Below are positions 14,594-20,334 of a DNA stretch of 20,334 nt, in pieces. Below the pieces are notes generated by a model. The model was not told where the DNA came from, did not search any database, and saw only the letters and a program-made list of their open reading frames with translations. The DNA lies in NCBI GenBank assembly GCA_937923265.1, contig CALAJY010000009.1, positions 1 to 20,334 of the forward strand, written 5' to 3'. The DNA comes from an uncultured Tissierellia bacterium (GTDB lineage: Bacteria > Bacillota > Clostridia > Tissierellales > Peptoniphilaceae). The position numbers and the translations under genes are program-made. Within the stretch, counting starts at the first letter, position 1. Each line of letters begins with the position of its first letter.

Positions 14594-15544
14594 TCATTCT
14601 TCAAACCTGATTACCTGATGTTCCACATCGACTGTCGCCTTCACGCCAAATGGTATAATACATCGTGGCTGTGCATGTCCAACATTGATATTAAACACCA
14701 GGGTCAAATTCGGATTTTCAATGACATCTACCAGTATTTCCCTATATTCCTCCGCATATGCTTCATCTATCGGTTTCCCCACCAGAATGCCTGAAACGAC
14801 ATCAAAGATACCCGTATCCTTCAATACAGTAAGTGCTTTTCTGTATTTCTCAGGAGGCATTTTTTCTTCGCTAGACTCCAACATCGGTCACCATTAAAGA
14901 TGTCATAAAGTGAGTCAATACAGCCTCCGAGTATCTCGCCCGAGAATACCGAGCTGCCCTGAAGCAGCTCAAACCCGAGATTCGAATGAGACTTTAAGGG
15001 TTTTCCAATCTGATCAATGCCGAAATTTTTCCTGCCTTCATACCACACCTCGCTGGGCTTTATTTCTTTTATCTTTCCGGATTGAATTATTTCTTCAAAA
15101 TATTTTTCGTATAAGGAAGCATCTCCTTCTCCAGCTCACAGATGTCCGCAAGAAAAGACTGCCCGTAGAATGTGTTTAACCCGACTTTATTCAACATCAA
15201 ATGATTGATTGTTGTATCAGAAAAACCAAGAAATACTTTTTTCGAAATGGCGGAAGCCAACTCCTCATGTTCAAATAAATACGGCAACAAGCGATATGTA
15301 TCATCACCGCCGATAGCACAAAGTATCATATCGATATCCGGGTCTCTGAACGCCTGCAAAAGATCAGTTGCGCGGTTTTCCGGATGATTCTTTAAATATT
15401 CAATTCCTTTAAGGGCATTCGGCATAAATATTACGTTAAGTCCAAGGTCTTTCAGCCTTTTTTACCGATCTCCACCTCATGCTCGACAAAGTCTTCTCCT
15501 ATTGTTCCGGCGGAAAGGCTTACGATTGCTATATTTTTTATCAT
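14594..15544 (-). pseudogene. LD-carboxypeptidase (S66/MccF-like) with frameshifts and a deletion
   Basis: Pieced together from ATG 15544 the product begins MIKNIAIVSLSAGTIGEDFV, with NALKGIEYLKNHPENRATDL, then DIDMILCAIGGDDTYRLLPY, FLGFSDTTINHL (the nucleophile serine region of S66 peptidases) and, in the last piece, VGKPIDEAYAEEYREI and FNINVGHAQPRCIIPFG (region of the catalytic histidine). S66 enzymes cleave L,D-peptide bonds in murein peptides; MccF relatives inactivate microcin C. The frame breaks at 15458-15463 (six T's, seven needed) and at 15103-15107 (five T's, six needed). About 20-25 residues seem to be missing near 14885. Either the gene is dead or some breaks are sequence errors. 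It overlaps the next gene by ATGA. Confidence 0.82.
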
Positions 15545-15571
15545 AATTGTCACCTATTATTCAACCCCAAT

Positions 15572-15940
15572 TTATTGAATTGATGTCCCGATCCTCAAGT
15601 TCAATCTCCACTCAGGCACTTCATCATCATCCGCCCAATATTCATCAAGTTCCGAGATCAAATTATCTTTGAATTTTATAAAGCTGACGGCATGGAATGA
15701 CGCGCTCTTGTCTTTTGGGAAAACACGCACAGCTGTGATAAATGTTTCTCCGGCTTTTTCAATACGCTCTATCTCTCCATCCCATTCGCCCGGATAATCA
15801 CAGTTGACTTTGATATACTCCTGAACACTAAATTTCTCGTTGGTGCAATGCCAGCGGATAACGGCATCCTTACAGAAATAAGCTTGCAGGGCTTCTCTGT
15901 TCTGGGAAAGCACATCCCGCCAAAAAGCTTTTACATCCAT
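15572..15940 (-). CDS. NTF2-like (SnoaL-type) protein
   Basis: The 122-residue product begins MDVKAFWRDVLSQNREALQA and continues YFCKDAVIRWHCTNEKFSVQEYI, NCDYPGEWDGEIERIEKAGE, TFITAVRVF, SFHAVSFIKFKDNLISELDE and YWADDDEVPEWR. The order helix, DA.I.WH, cone of strands and final E.DEYW.DD is typical of the NTF2-like superfamily, whose members are small cone-shaped enzymes or binding proteins. No function can be assigned from fold alone. ATG 15940 overlaps the stop of the upstream HTH gene as TGATG, so it is probably translated by coupling. It is intact and is the first cargo gene of island 1. Confidence 0.8.
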   Translation of the reverse strand: MDVKAFWRDVLSQNREALQAYFCKDAVIRWHCTNEKFSVQEYIKVNCDYPGEWDGEIERIEKAGETFITAVRVFPKDKSASFHAVSFIKFKDNLISELDEYWADDDEVPEWRLNLRIGTSIQ

Positions 15941-16158
15941 CAATCTTCCTCCCGCTTTACATATCTTAGCTCAATATCGTACCCCAGTGCTTCCATCATC
16001 CTGACAAGCGTGTTGTTGACTATGGTTTCCTTGCTGCGGATCACCCGGTTCACATAGGGAGCGGATGTTTCAATTTCCTTTGCCAGCTTTGCCTGGGTGA
16101 TTTCAGCTTCAATACATTTCGTTTTTATGTTCGGGCAGATCTTCGGAATCCCTTGATT
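15940..16158 (-). pseudogene. Small HTH regulator of island 1, 5' end missing at att junction
   Basis: The frame (72 codons) reads KCIEAEITQAKLAKEIETSA, PYVNRVIRSKETIVNNTLVR and MMEALGYDIELRYVKREED. ITQAKLAKEI..SAPYVNRVI is an XRE/Cro-type helix-turn-helix. There is no ATG, GTG or TTG start in frame: it opens after TGA at 16159-16161 with NQGIPKICPNIKT, so the first few residues of the original protein are gone or an unusual start (ATT) is used. The stop overlaps the next gene by TGATG. A second copy with the same truncation point and the same spacing to an att core lies at 19310-19528. Regulator or antitoxin-like roles are both possible. Confidence 0.72.
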
Positions 16159-16187
16159 TCAAGGCTATTTGGGTGCTTTTAGTCCTG

Positions 16188-16224
16188 CACTCTTGACATC
16201 AAACAGACCGTCTCCACATGGCTC
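16188..16224 (-). repeat. att-like site D, proximal end of island 1
   Basis: The minus strand reads SSHVETVCLMSRVQD followed by TAA (core CATGTGGAGACGGTCTGTTTGATGTCA). Together with the HTH frame down to 15940 it forms a 285-base unit colinear with 19310-19594. The HxExV ending matches the C-terminus of RumA/RlmD-type rRNA methyltransferases, a known target of Gram-positive integrative elements. Confidence 0.65.
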
Positions 16225-16304
16225 GATTGCTCCAGATTGATGTCAGATTTTCGCGGTCGTTCGCGGGAATTTATCAAAGCGTGTTTTTGCCTCGAAACAC
16301 ACCG

Positions 16305-17126
16305 ATTTTTACCCTTGGTATGGATAAGATGGCAGACGGACTTATGGCTGACGGCATCCTCACCGGCGCTGGCAAAACAAAATGGCACACCAGCACCATC
16401 AACAAGATTCTCCGCAACGAGAAGTACATCGGTGACGCGCTCCTGCAAAAGACTTACACCACAGATTTTCTGACGAAGAAGCGCATCAAAAACAACGGCA
16501 CCGTCCCGCAGTACTATGTGGAAGGCGACCACGAGGCCATCATCCCGGAGGACATCTTCCTTCTGGTGCAAGAGGAGCTGGTCCGCAGGCGCGTGGTCCA
16601 CACCAGCGACAACGGCAAACGGCGCTGCTACTCCTGCAAGCACTGTTTCGCGCAGATCGTTTTCTGTGGCGAGTGCGGCGAGTTTTACCGGCGTGTCCAC
16701 TGGAACAACCGAGGCTGCAAGTCCATCGTCTGGCGGTGCTGCAGCCGCTTGGAGGCCACCGGCCACGCCTGCCACAACCGGACAGTCAATGAAACGCTTC
16801 TGGAACAGGTGGTAATCGATGCCATTAACCGGGTGCTCTGCCAGAAGGACGATTACGACGCCATCGCGGATGAGATTCTCCGCCTCCGGGATCAGCGCAG
16901 GCAGGCCGAGGTGGACAGCGTCATCAAGGATGAACAGATGAAGCAAATCCGGGACCTGCAGGATTTCGTCAAGAGCCAGCCTGCCACCATCACAGAGTTT
17001 GATGAGACACTGGTCAGCCGCCTAATTGAAAAGATCACTGTCTTCGATGACCACTTTACCGTAGACATCAAATCCGGCATCACAATCGACATAGGGCATA
17101 AAACAAGGCTCCCATACTACCGTTGA
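16305..17126 (+). pseudogene. Large serine recombinase, C-terminal part only
   Basis: About 270 residues are recognisable: LMADGILTGAGKTKWHTSTI and NKILRNEKYIGDALLQKTYT (Recombinase domain, PF07508 type), VPQYYVEGDHEAIIP, then the zinc beta-ribbon with VFCGECGEFYRRVHWNNRGC and WRCCSRLEATGHACHNRTV, a coiled region (EILRLRDQRRQAEVDSVIKD) and a short tail ending LPYYR. The N-terminal resolvase domain with the catalytic serine is absent. An in-frame ATG exists at 16218 inside att-like site D, but residues before about 16305 do not look like a recombinase. It cannot catalyse strand exchange. It is the only plus-strand gene in the right half and lies between the two islands, so it is probably the remnant of the enzyme that built them. 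A complete relative elsewhere would be needed for mobility. Confidence 0.85.
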
Positions 17127-17145
17127 TGGCAGTGTGGGAGCCTTG
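17104..17145 (+). terminator. Hairpin at the recombinase stop codon
   Basis: Arms CAAGGCTCCCATACT (17104-17118) and its near complement (17131-17145, one mismatch) enclose a 12-base loop that contains the recombinase stop codon. There is no strong T run, so termination is uncertain. Sixteen bases of the loop and second arm (GATGGCAGTGTGGGAG) recur at 12921-12936. Confidence 0.45.
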
Positions 17146-17156
17146 GCCTGTCTCTG

Positions 17157-17375
17157 TTATCCCATTTTCTTCTTGAAGAAGATGGCCAAAATAACACATA
17201 CAATGATTCCAATAGCATATGGGATTGCAGTAAAAAAAGCAGCAGATGCAGGGGCACTATAACCGGCATATTGAATACCCCACTTCATGTCGGAGTAGTT
17301 ATATGCAACAACGGCGCACATAACATCAGACAGAAGAACTGCCATAACCCAAAATACAGTAGATAAAGCCTTCAT
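17157..17375 (-). CDS. Small two-helix membrane protein
   Basis: The 72-residue product MKALSTVFWVMAVLLSDVMC onwards has one hydrophobic helix at residues 4-25 and another at about 46-68 (AIPYAIGIIVCVILAIFF), followed by a positively charged KKKMG end. AAGGAGGATCTTT gives a strong ribosome binding site, lying in the 11-base gap after the HTH-membrane gene, so the two form an operon. The arrangement of an XRE regulator with a membrane tail next to a small membrane protein is common in Bacillota. Its role is unknown. It appears intact. Confidence 0.75.
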   Translation of the reverse strand: MKALSTVFWVMAVLLSDVMCAVVAYNYSDMKWGIQYAGYSAPASAAFFTAIPYAIGIIVCVILAIFFKKKMG

Positions 17376-17386
17376 AAAGATCCTCC

Positions 17387-17860
17387 TTATTTGTTAGATG
17401 TACTCTTAAGGAGCAAAACTGCGCCGACAATTATGGCCGCAAGGCAGATAATCAGAAATATTCCATTTCCGTCTATGGTAATCATTGATGAATCACTGAT
17501 TTGGCTTGACGTTGATGGCATAAAAATTGAAACGAGTCCCCAAACAATCAAACAAACAATTCCAGCAATACAGGTGACTATTCCAAGAATACGCTTTTCT
17601 CTTCTGGTATTTGTTCTCGGCTGATCACTCTCGGTGTTTGCCACCGATTCAGATACGGCAGAGCCATTTTCTTTCATCAAATAATCAAGCGTTACATTGA
17701 AATACTTACTGATGGAAATAAGAGTATCGCTTTCTGGAATTGCCTTACCGGATTCCCACTTTGATATCGCCTGTCTGGATACGCCCAACTGCTCTGCAAG
17801 CTGCTCCTGTGAAAGGCCGCCTTTCTTTCGAAGCTCATATAGTTTTTCTGAAAGTACCAC
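17387..17860 (-). CDS. XRE-family regulator with C-terminal membrane helices
   Basis: The 157-residue product begins MVLSEKLYELRKKGGLSQEQ and has a classic helix-turn-helix at residues 5-58: LSQEQLAEQLGVSRQAISKW, ESGKAIPESDTLISISKYFN, VTLDYLMK. A polar linker (about 60-88) leads to two membrane helices, about 92-112 (LGIVTCIAGIVCLIVWGLVSI) and 128-150 (GIFLIICLAAIIVGAVLLL). It is thus a membrane-anchored DNA-binding protein, a layout seen in many Bacillota regulators. AGGAGGAAAACG precedes the ATG. It is followed at 11 bases by the small membrane protein gene, which may modulate it. Its targets are unknown. Confidence 0.9.
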   Translation of the reverse strand: MVLSEKLYELRKKGGLSQEQLAEQLGVSRQAISKWESGKAIPESDTLISISKYFNVTLDYLMKENGSAVSESVANTESDQPRTNTRREKRILGIVTCIAGIVCLIVWGLVSIFMPSTSSQISDSSMITIDGNGIFLIICLAAIIVGAVLLLKSTSNK

Positions 17861-17997
17861 GTTTTCCTCCTTTCATTCAGAGCATACCTGAACATCGGGT
17901 GGAACTCCATACACAGCAGTTTGCAATTACGCAACCAGCGGTAGCAACTGCATATTCTTATGTTATTTGCATCAACAAATACAGATTTCCCTTCGGT

Positions 17998-18087
17998 CAT
18001 CCATATCACTGTTTCAACCCTATCACAAAAACATCCATATCACTAACTCAACCCTCTGACATCTAAATGGCCTACTCAACCCTCTGG
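17998..18087. repeat. Three imperfect direct repeats of about 28 bases
   Basis: CATCCATATCACTGTTTCAA begins at 17998, CATCCATATCACTAACTCAA at 18032 and the weaker CATCTAAATGGCCTACTCAA at 18060; each continues with CCCT and the last two with CCCTCTG. Spacings are 34 and 28 bases. They lie on the far side of att-like repeat C and upstream of the XRE-membrane gene at 17860. They could be binding sites for the recombinase or an accessory factor. Confidence 0.55.
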
Positions 18088-18210
18088 CAGAAGCCGTTGA
18101 TATGTTCTGTCGGAGCGGTTTTTGTGGTCAATTTCGCCCGCTGACGCTGACGGCCCATTGCCCGAAAATCCCGGAAATACGGCACTTTTATGCACCTCAC
18201 CGGTCAACCC

Positions 18211-18334
18211 GTGACATCAATACCACCGTCTCCACATGTATTAAGACTACCCTGATGATAACCCTACATCAAGAAAAGAGCCTTAACGCTCGTTGCGGAT
18301 TGGAAGTTGGCAAGGGGAATGTCGTTGGATGGAA
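18211..18334 (-). repeat. att-like repeat C, distal end of island 2
   Basis: The minus strand reads HVETVVLMSRV over 18211-18238 (core CATGTGGAGACGGTGGTATTGATG). The flank to 18334 closely matches repeat A (CTACCCTGATGATAACCCTA; GGAATGTCGT) and more loosely repeat B. It ends island 2 about 35 bases after the acetyltransferase stop codon. The left flank (18157-18182, CCCGAAAATCCCGGAAATACGGCAC) resembles that of repeat B. Confidence 0.65.
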
Positions 18335-18368
18335 AAAGTCTAAGGCACTGCAAACTGGAATTTGTCGC

Positions 18369-18899
18369 TTATTTCCATTCTTGGCTAAGGATTCGCATCA
18401 TTATAAAATCGCTGTACTCATCGTTATAATAATATGCCTCTTCTAAAATACCTTCCTGCTTGAAACCGATTTTCTTGTAGAATTCCAGTGCATCTGTATT
18501 CAACCCTACCACGCCGATCGAGACACGATGCATCTCATACTCATGAAATGCCATGTCCAGCATGATGCAGATTGCTTCCGAACCATATCCTTTATGCTGC
18601 ATTTCAGGGTCTGGAATAATAATCGTCAGATCGGTTTGGTGCCACGCGGGAAACATACGGAGCAAACCGGTCTCGCCAATAATATTACCGTCAAGATCAG
18701 TAATCGTAAACCAAACCGAGTCTTCCGATTTGTGGCTGACGTTAATAATTCTTTTCTCCTCTTCTTCATCGGTTGTCTTCTCAAATCCGCATTGAAACAT
18801 AACCTGCGGCTGATTAAACCAATAGGCGAAAAACGGAGCGTCTTCTTCTCTTTGCCTGCGCAGTATAATCTTTTTTCCTCTTATTTCTTCATGCTTCAT
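18369..18899 (-). CDS. GNAT-family N-acetyltransferase (RimJ/RimL type)
   Basis: The 176-residue product starts MKHEEIRGKKIILRRQREED, typical of RimJ/RimL-like acetyltransferases (start strand L/I.LR...EDA..). The acetyl-CoA binding loop QHKGYGSEA lies at residues 101-109 and the family's NTDALEFYKKIGF at 134-146. The protein would transfer an acetyl group from acetyl-CoA to a protein N-terminus, an amino acid or a small molecule; the acceptor cannot be told from sequence. A GAGAGGA ribosome binding site lies about 14 bases before the ATG. It is the second cargo gene of island 2, follows the broken TfoX-like gene in the same direction, and is intact. Confidence 0.9.
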   Translation of the reverse strand: MKHEEIRGKKIILRRQREEDAPFFAYWFNQPQVMFQCGFEKTTDEEEEKRIINVSHKSEDSVWFTITDLDGNIIGETGLLRMFPAWHQTDLTIIIPDPEMQHKGYGSEAICIMLDMAFHEYEMHRVSIGVVGLNTDALEFYKKIGFKQEGILEEAYYYNDEYSDFIMMRILSQEWK

Positions 18900-18982
18900 A
18901 TGGCCTTGCAGTCCTCTCTTTTATCCCGATAAATTCTGATTTAACACTGTCATACTTTCATCACGTAAATCCATCAACAGCC

Positions 18983-19310
18983 TCATCCTCCACGTCTTTT
19001 CTTCTTTTTCGGCTTTGGCAATTCCTCGTACATCGCCGACAGCAAGCCACATAGCTTCTCCCTGTTATCAACTTCCTCAACCAGCAGCATTTCCTTTGCC
19101 CCTGTGTAAGGAAGTTCAAACTTCGGACAACTCATGTATGAGACCGCGGATGGGACGGGCTTTACAAATAGTCTGTCATCATAAATGCCGCCGATGATTT
19201 TTTCCTCGGTAATATAAAATGCACTCTCCCATCATTGCGCGATAGGAAATATCCTCTAAACCAGATAGCTGTTCTAATATGTAATTGAGATATTCTTTAC
19301 TCGATGCCAT
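18983..19310 (-). pseudogene. TfoX/Sxy N-terminal-domain protein with one frameshift
   Basis: From ATG 19310 the product reads MASSKEYLNYILEQLSGLED and ISYRAMMGECILYYRGK, then breaks at a run of six T's on the plus strand (19198-19203, six A's on the coding strand, five needed). In the next frame it continues IIGGIYDDRLFVKPVPSAVS, ELPYTGAKEMLLVEEVDNRE and ..PKPKKKKRRGG to TGA at 18983. The MMGE...YYRGK..GGIYDDR.LVK pattern is the TfoX N-terminal domain; stand-alone versions of about 105 residues are widespread and uncharacterised. The frameshift may be real, a slippage site or a sequence error. The start overlaps the stop of the HTH gene by TGATG. Confidence 0.85.
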
Positions 19311-19528
19311 CACTCTTCCTCCCGCTTCACATCCCGAAGCTCTATATCATACCCCAGAGCTTCCATCTTCTTGACAAACGTGTTGTTGACGATGGTTTCC
19401 TTGCTGCGTATCACCCTGTTCACATAGGGAGCGGATGTACTGATTTCCTTTGCAAGCCTTGCCTGGGTGATTCCGGCTTCAATGCATTTTATTTTTATGT
19501 CCGGGCTTTTCTTCGGAATCCCTAAATT
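19310..19528 (-). pseudogene. Small HTH regulator of island 2, 5' end missing at att junction
   Basis: The frame reads KCIEAGITQARLAKEISTSA, PYVNRVIRSKETIVNNTFVK, KMEALGYDIELRDVKREEE. It is a close paralogue of 15940-16158, with the same length (72 codons), the same missing start (it opens after TGA 19529-19531 with NLGIPKKSPDIKI) and the same TGATG overlap with the following gene. The helix-turn-helix is ITQARLAKEI..SAPYVNRVI. The repeated identical truncation next to an att core suggests that either the gene's true start lies in the lost half-site of an uninserted element, or translation starts at a non-standard codon. Confidence 0.72.
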
Positions 19529-19557
19529 TCAAGCTTTTTTTATATAGTTTAGTCCTT

Positions 19558-19594
19558 CACTCGTGACATCAAACAAACCGTCTCAACATGGCTT
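19558..19594 (-). repeat. att-like site E, proximal end of island 2
   Basis: The minus strand reads DHSSHVETVCLMSRVKD and TAA (core CATGTTGAGACGGTTTGTTTGATGTCA). It is the best match among the five sites to a methyltransferase C-terminus (upstream residues KVDHTDHSS). It forms with the HTH gene a 285-base unit (19310-19594) without net length change relative to 15940-16224. Confidence 0.65.
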
Positions 19595-19675
19595 GAGTGG
19601 TCAGTATGGTCAACTTTAATTCCTTTCTAAAAGCCTCGTATGTGGGAATATATACACTAATTGATTCATTATAAA

Positions 19676-19717
19676 TCAACAGCATCCCGGAATTTGATCT
19701 TGAATAAAATTCCACAT
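19676..19717 (-). pseudogene. Start of an arsenic-operon permease gene, truncated
   Basis: After AAGGAGG, ATG 19717 opens MWNFIQDQIPGCC and stops. The first eleven codons match the start of the fragment at 10544 (MWTFIQD*IFG), which also follows an ACR3 tail. A GTG one base later in another frame would give 47 residues running through the att core (VEFYSRSNSGMLLIYNESIS onwards), but these resemble nothing I know. Sequence from 19595 to 19675 is otherwise featureless. The rest of the permease has been replaced by att-like site E. Confidence 0.5.
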
Positions 19718-19758
19718 CTATAACCTCCTTAAATTTAATATTCTTAATTTTCTAAAAA

Positions 19759-20040
19759 TCAGTCTATTATATTTTTTGCAATATTTACTAAAAATAACAT
19801 AACCGGTACTTCAGTAAGAACACCTACAATGCAAGCAGGGCCACCCTTTGTAAGAATCGACCACGCAAAAACCATAGCGATACATGGCGCAACTCCGAGC
19901 AAAACAGCCCCCGCTAAATAATTATTTGCCAAATCATTAGGAGCGTTTGTTCTCTTCTTTTGGTATTCCGTGCAAAACCTACCATCCACTAGATTAAGGC
20001 ATCCTGGATAAGAGCAGGATCGCTTCGGCTTTCTTGGCAA
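19759..20040 (-). pseudogene. Chimeric frame: HNH-protein N-terminus joined to deleted ACR3 transporter
   Basis: From TTG 20040 (GGAGG seven bases upstream) the frame gives PRKPKRSCSYPGCLNLVDGR and FCTEYQKKR, the zinc-binding opening typical of phage-type HNH endonucleases. It then switches to NYLAGAVLLGVAPCIAMVFA and WSILTKG, the APCxAM helix of ACR3 arsenite exporters, and after an internal loss to ACIVGVLTEVPVMLFLVNIA, the ACR3 C-terminus. So two deletions created one open frame of 93 residues. The HNH catalytic part is absent and most ACR3 helices are gone, so neither activity is expected. A GTG three codons upstream is an alternative start. Interpretation of the parts is good; whether the chimera is made is unknown. 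Confidence 0.8.
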
Positions 20041-20062
20041 TCCTTCCACCTCCTAATGGGTA

Positions 20063-20096
20063 TGAAAAAAGCCCTGAAGGTTTCCCTCCAAGGCTT
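20063..20096 (-). terminator. Intrinsic terminator before the chimeric frame
   Basis: On the minus strand a 12-base stem (20096-20085 with 20080-20069, two G-T pairs) closes a GAAA tetraloop and is followed by six T's. It would end transcripts coming from the ACR3 gene at the right edge. The stretch 20100-20230 has a short GACTATAGTC palindrome near 20132 but no gene. Confidence 0.8.
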
Positions 20097-20230
20097 ATGT
20101 TATATGTCTTGCCGATTATATCAGTACCATAGACTATAGTCGGACATTCTAGGACATTTAGGGCCTATATCTGATCTGGCATTTTGTAAATTAATACTAC
20201 TTGTTTGTTGTTAGCAGTTTTAACTCATAT

Positions 20231-20334
20231 TCAGTGATTAAATTTATTTTCCATAGAGTTGGCAATTCTTACCAAGGCCAACATAACAGGAACCTCAACC
20301 AGAACACCTACTACAGTTGTTAACGTAGCTCCTG
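20231..20334 (-). CDS. ACR3-type arsenite efflux permease, C-terminus, partial at window edge
   Basis: The last 34 codons read GATLTTVVGVLVEVPVMLAL and VRIANSMENKFNH, ending in TGA at 20231. VGVLVEVPVML.LVRIAN is the conserved final helix of ACR3 arsenite transporters, which expel arsenite using the membrane potential. The gene enters from the right edge, so I cannot tell whether it is complete. It is the third ACR3 C-terminus in the window, after those at 10544-10892 and 19759-19850, and the only one without a visible defect. It is followed by an intrinsic terminator. Confidence 0.8.
   Translation of the reverse strand, partial: GATLTTVVGVLVEVPVMLALVRIANSMENKFNH

Noticed and set aside
16179..16946. 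Long minus-strand open frame (255 codons) opposite the recombinase
   Set aside because: It is the antisense shadow of the recombinase C-terminus. The only meaningful part is its last 15 codons, which are att-like site D.
17998..18087. Possible CRISPR array from the ~28-base repeats
   Set aside because: The units are imperfect, spacings are unequal (34 and 28), there are no spacers between conserved repeats, and no cas gene is nearby.
18102..18446. Plus-strand frame through att-like repeat C (and similar frames in repeats A and B)
   Set aside because: The shared DINTT-like peptides come from repeated DNA read on the wrong strand. The frames differ at their ends and lack ribosome binding sites.
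18919..18972. 17-codon frame between the TfoX-like and acetyltransferase genes
   Set aside because: It is short, has no clear ribosome binding site, and the peptide resembles nothing known.
1..20334. tRNA, rRNA or riboswitch genes
   Set aside because: No cloverleaf arms, rRNA segments or recognisable riboswitch cores were seen by eye. A covariance-model search would settle it.

Overview
The window looks like an accessory, repeatedly rearranged region of a Bacillota (Firmicutes) chromosome, most likely a host-associated Clostridia or a relative. The grounds are AGGAGG-type ribosome binding sites, frequent TTG/GTG starts, a clostridial-type large serine recombinase fragment, IS30 and ACR3 arsenite-efflux remnants, and five copies of a sequence reading HVETV..(L/M)(L/M)S, which resembles the 3' end of a 23S rRNA uracil methyltransferase (rum/rlmD) gene. 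I cannot name a genus. Nearly all genes are on the minus strand.

Left part (1-2231): the start of a LOG-family (TIGR00730-like) gene running off the left edge, fragments of a RelB-like antitoxin and a winged-helix protein, an intact ADP-ribosylglycohydrolase, then att-like repeat A joined to an IS30 transposase tail.

Centre (2232-10160): a TetR regulator followed by four ABC exporter half-transporters, all intact. They form two tandem pairs in the order A-B-A'-B'. The first pair overlaps by 4 bases and has mixed base composition. The second pair is visibly more AT-rich. The same 16-bp inverted repeat, GTTAR-N6-YTAAC-like, occurs before tetR, before the first pair and before the second pair, so one regulator probably controls all five genes. 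A deleted copy of the ADP-ribosylglycohydrolase gene lies on the far side of the cluster in the same orientation.

Middle right (10200-13500): debris of an ACR3/permease arsenic operon, an intact RelB/DinJ-YafQ toxin-antitoxin pair with a good promoter, a six-helix membrane protein, a fused fragment of an AlbA-type regulator and a conjugation-associated membrane protein, and an intact cytidine deaminase.

Right (13690-20334): the most interesting part. Two segments (13691-16224 and 18211-19594) have the same architecture. Each begins with a 285-bp unit made of a rum-like att sequence plus a small HTH gene whose 5' end is missing at the same point. The HTH gene overlaps the first cargo gene by TGATG, different cargo follows, and each segment ends in a second, differently flanked att-like repeat. 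Between them lie the C-terminal half of a serine recombinase and an HTH/membrane-protein pair. I read these as two small islands bounded by serine-recombinase attachment sites, carrying exchangeable cargo (NTF2-like, LD-carboxypeptidase, zinc-ribbon protein; TfoX-like protein, acetyltransferase). Several cargo genes are broken, often at runs of A. The right edge holds two more ACR3 fragments, one fused to the N-terminus of a phage-type HNH protein.

All assignments are from reading motifs by eye. No database search was possible.
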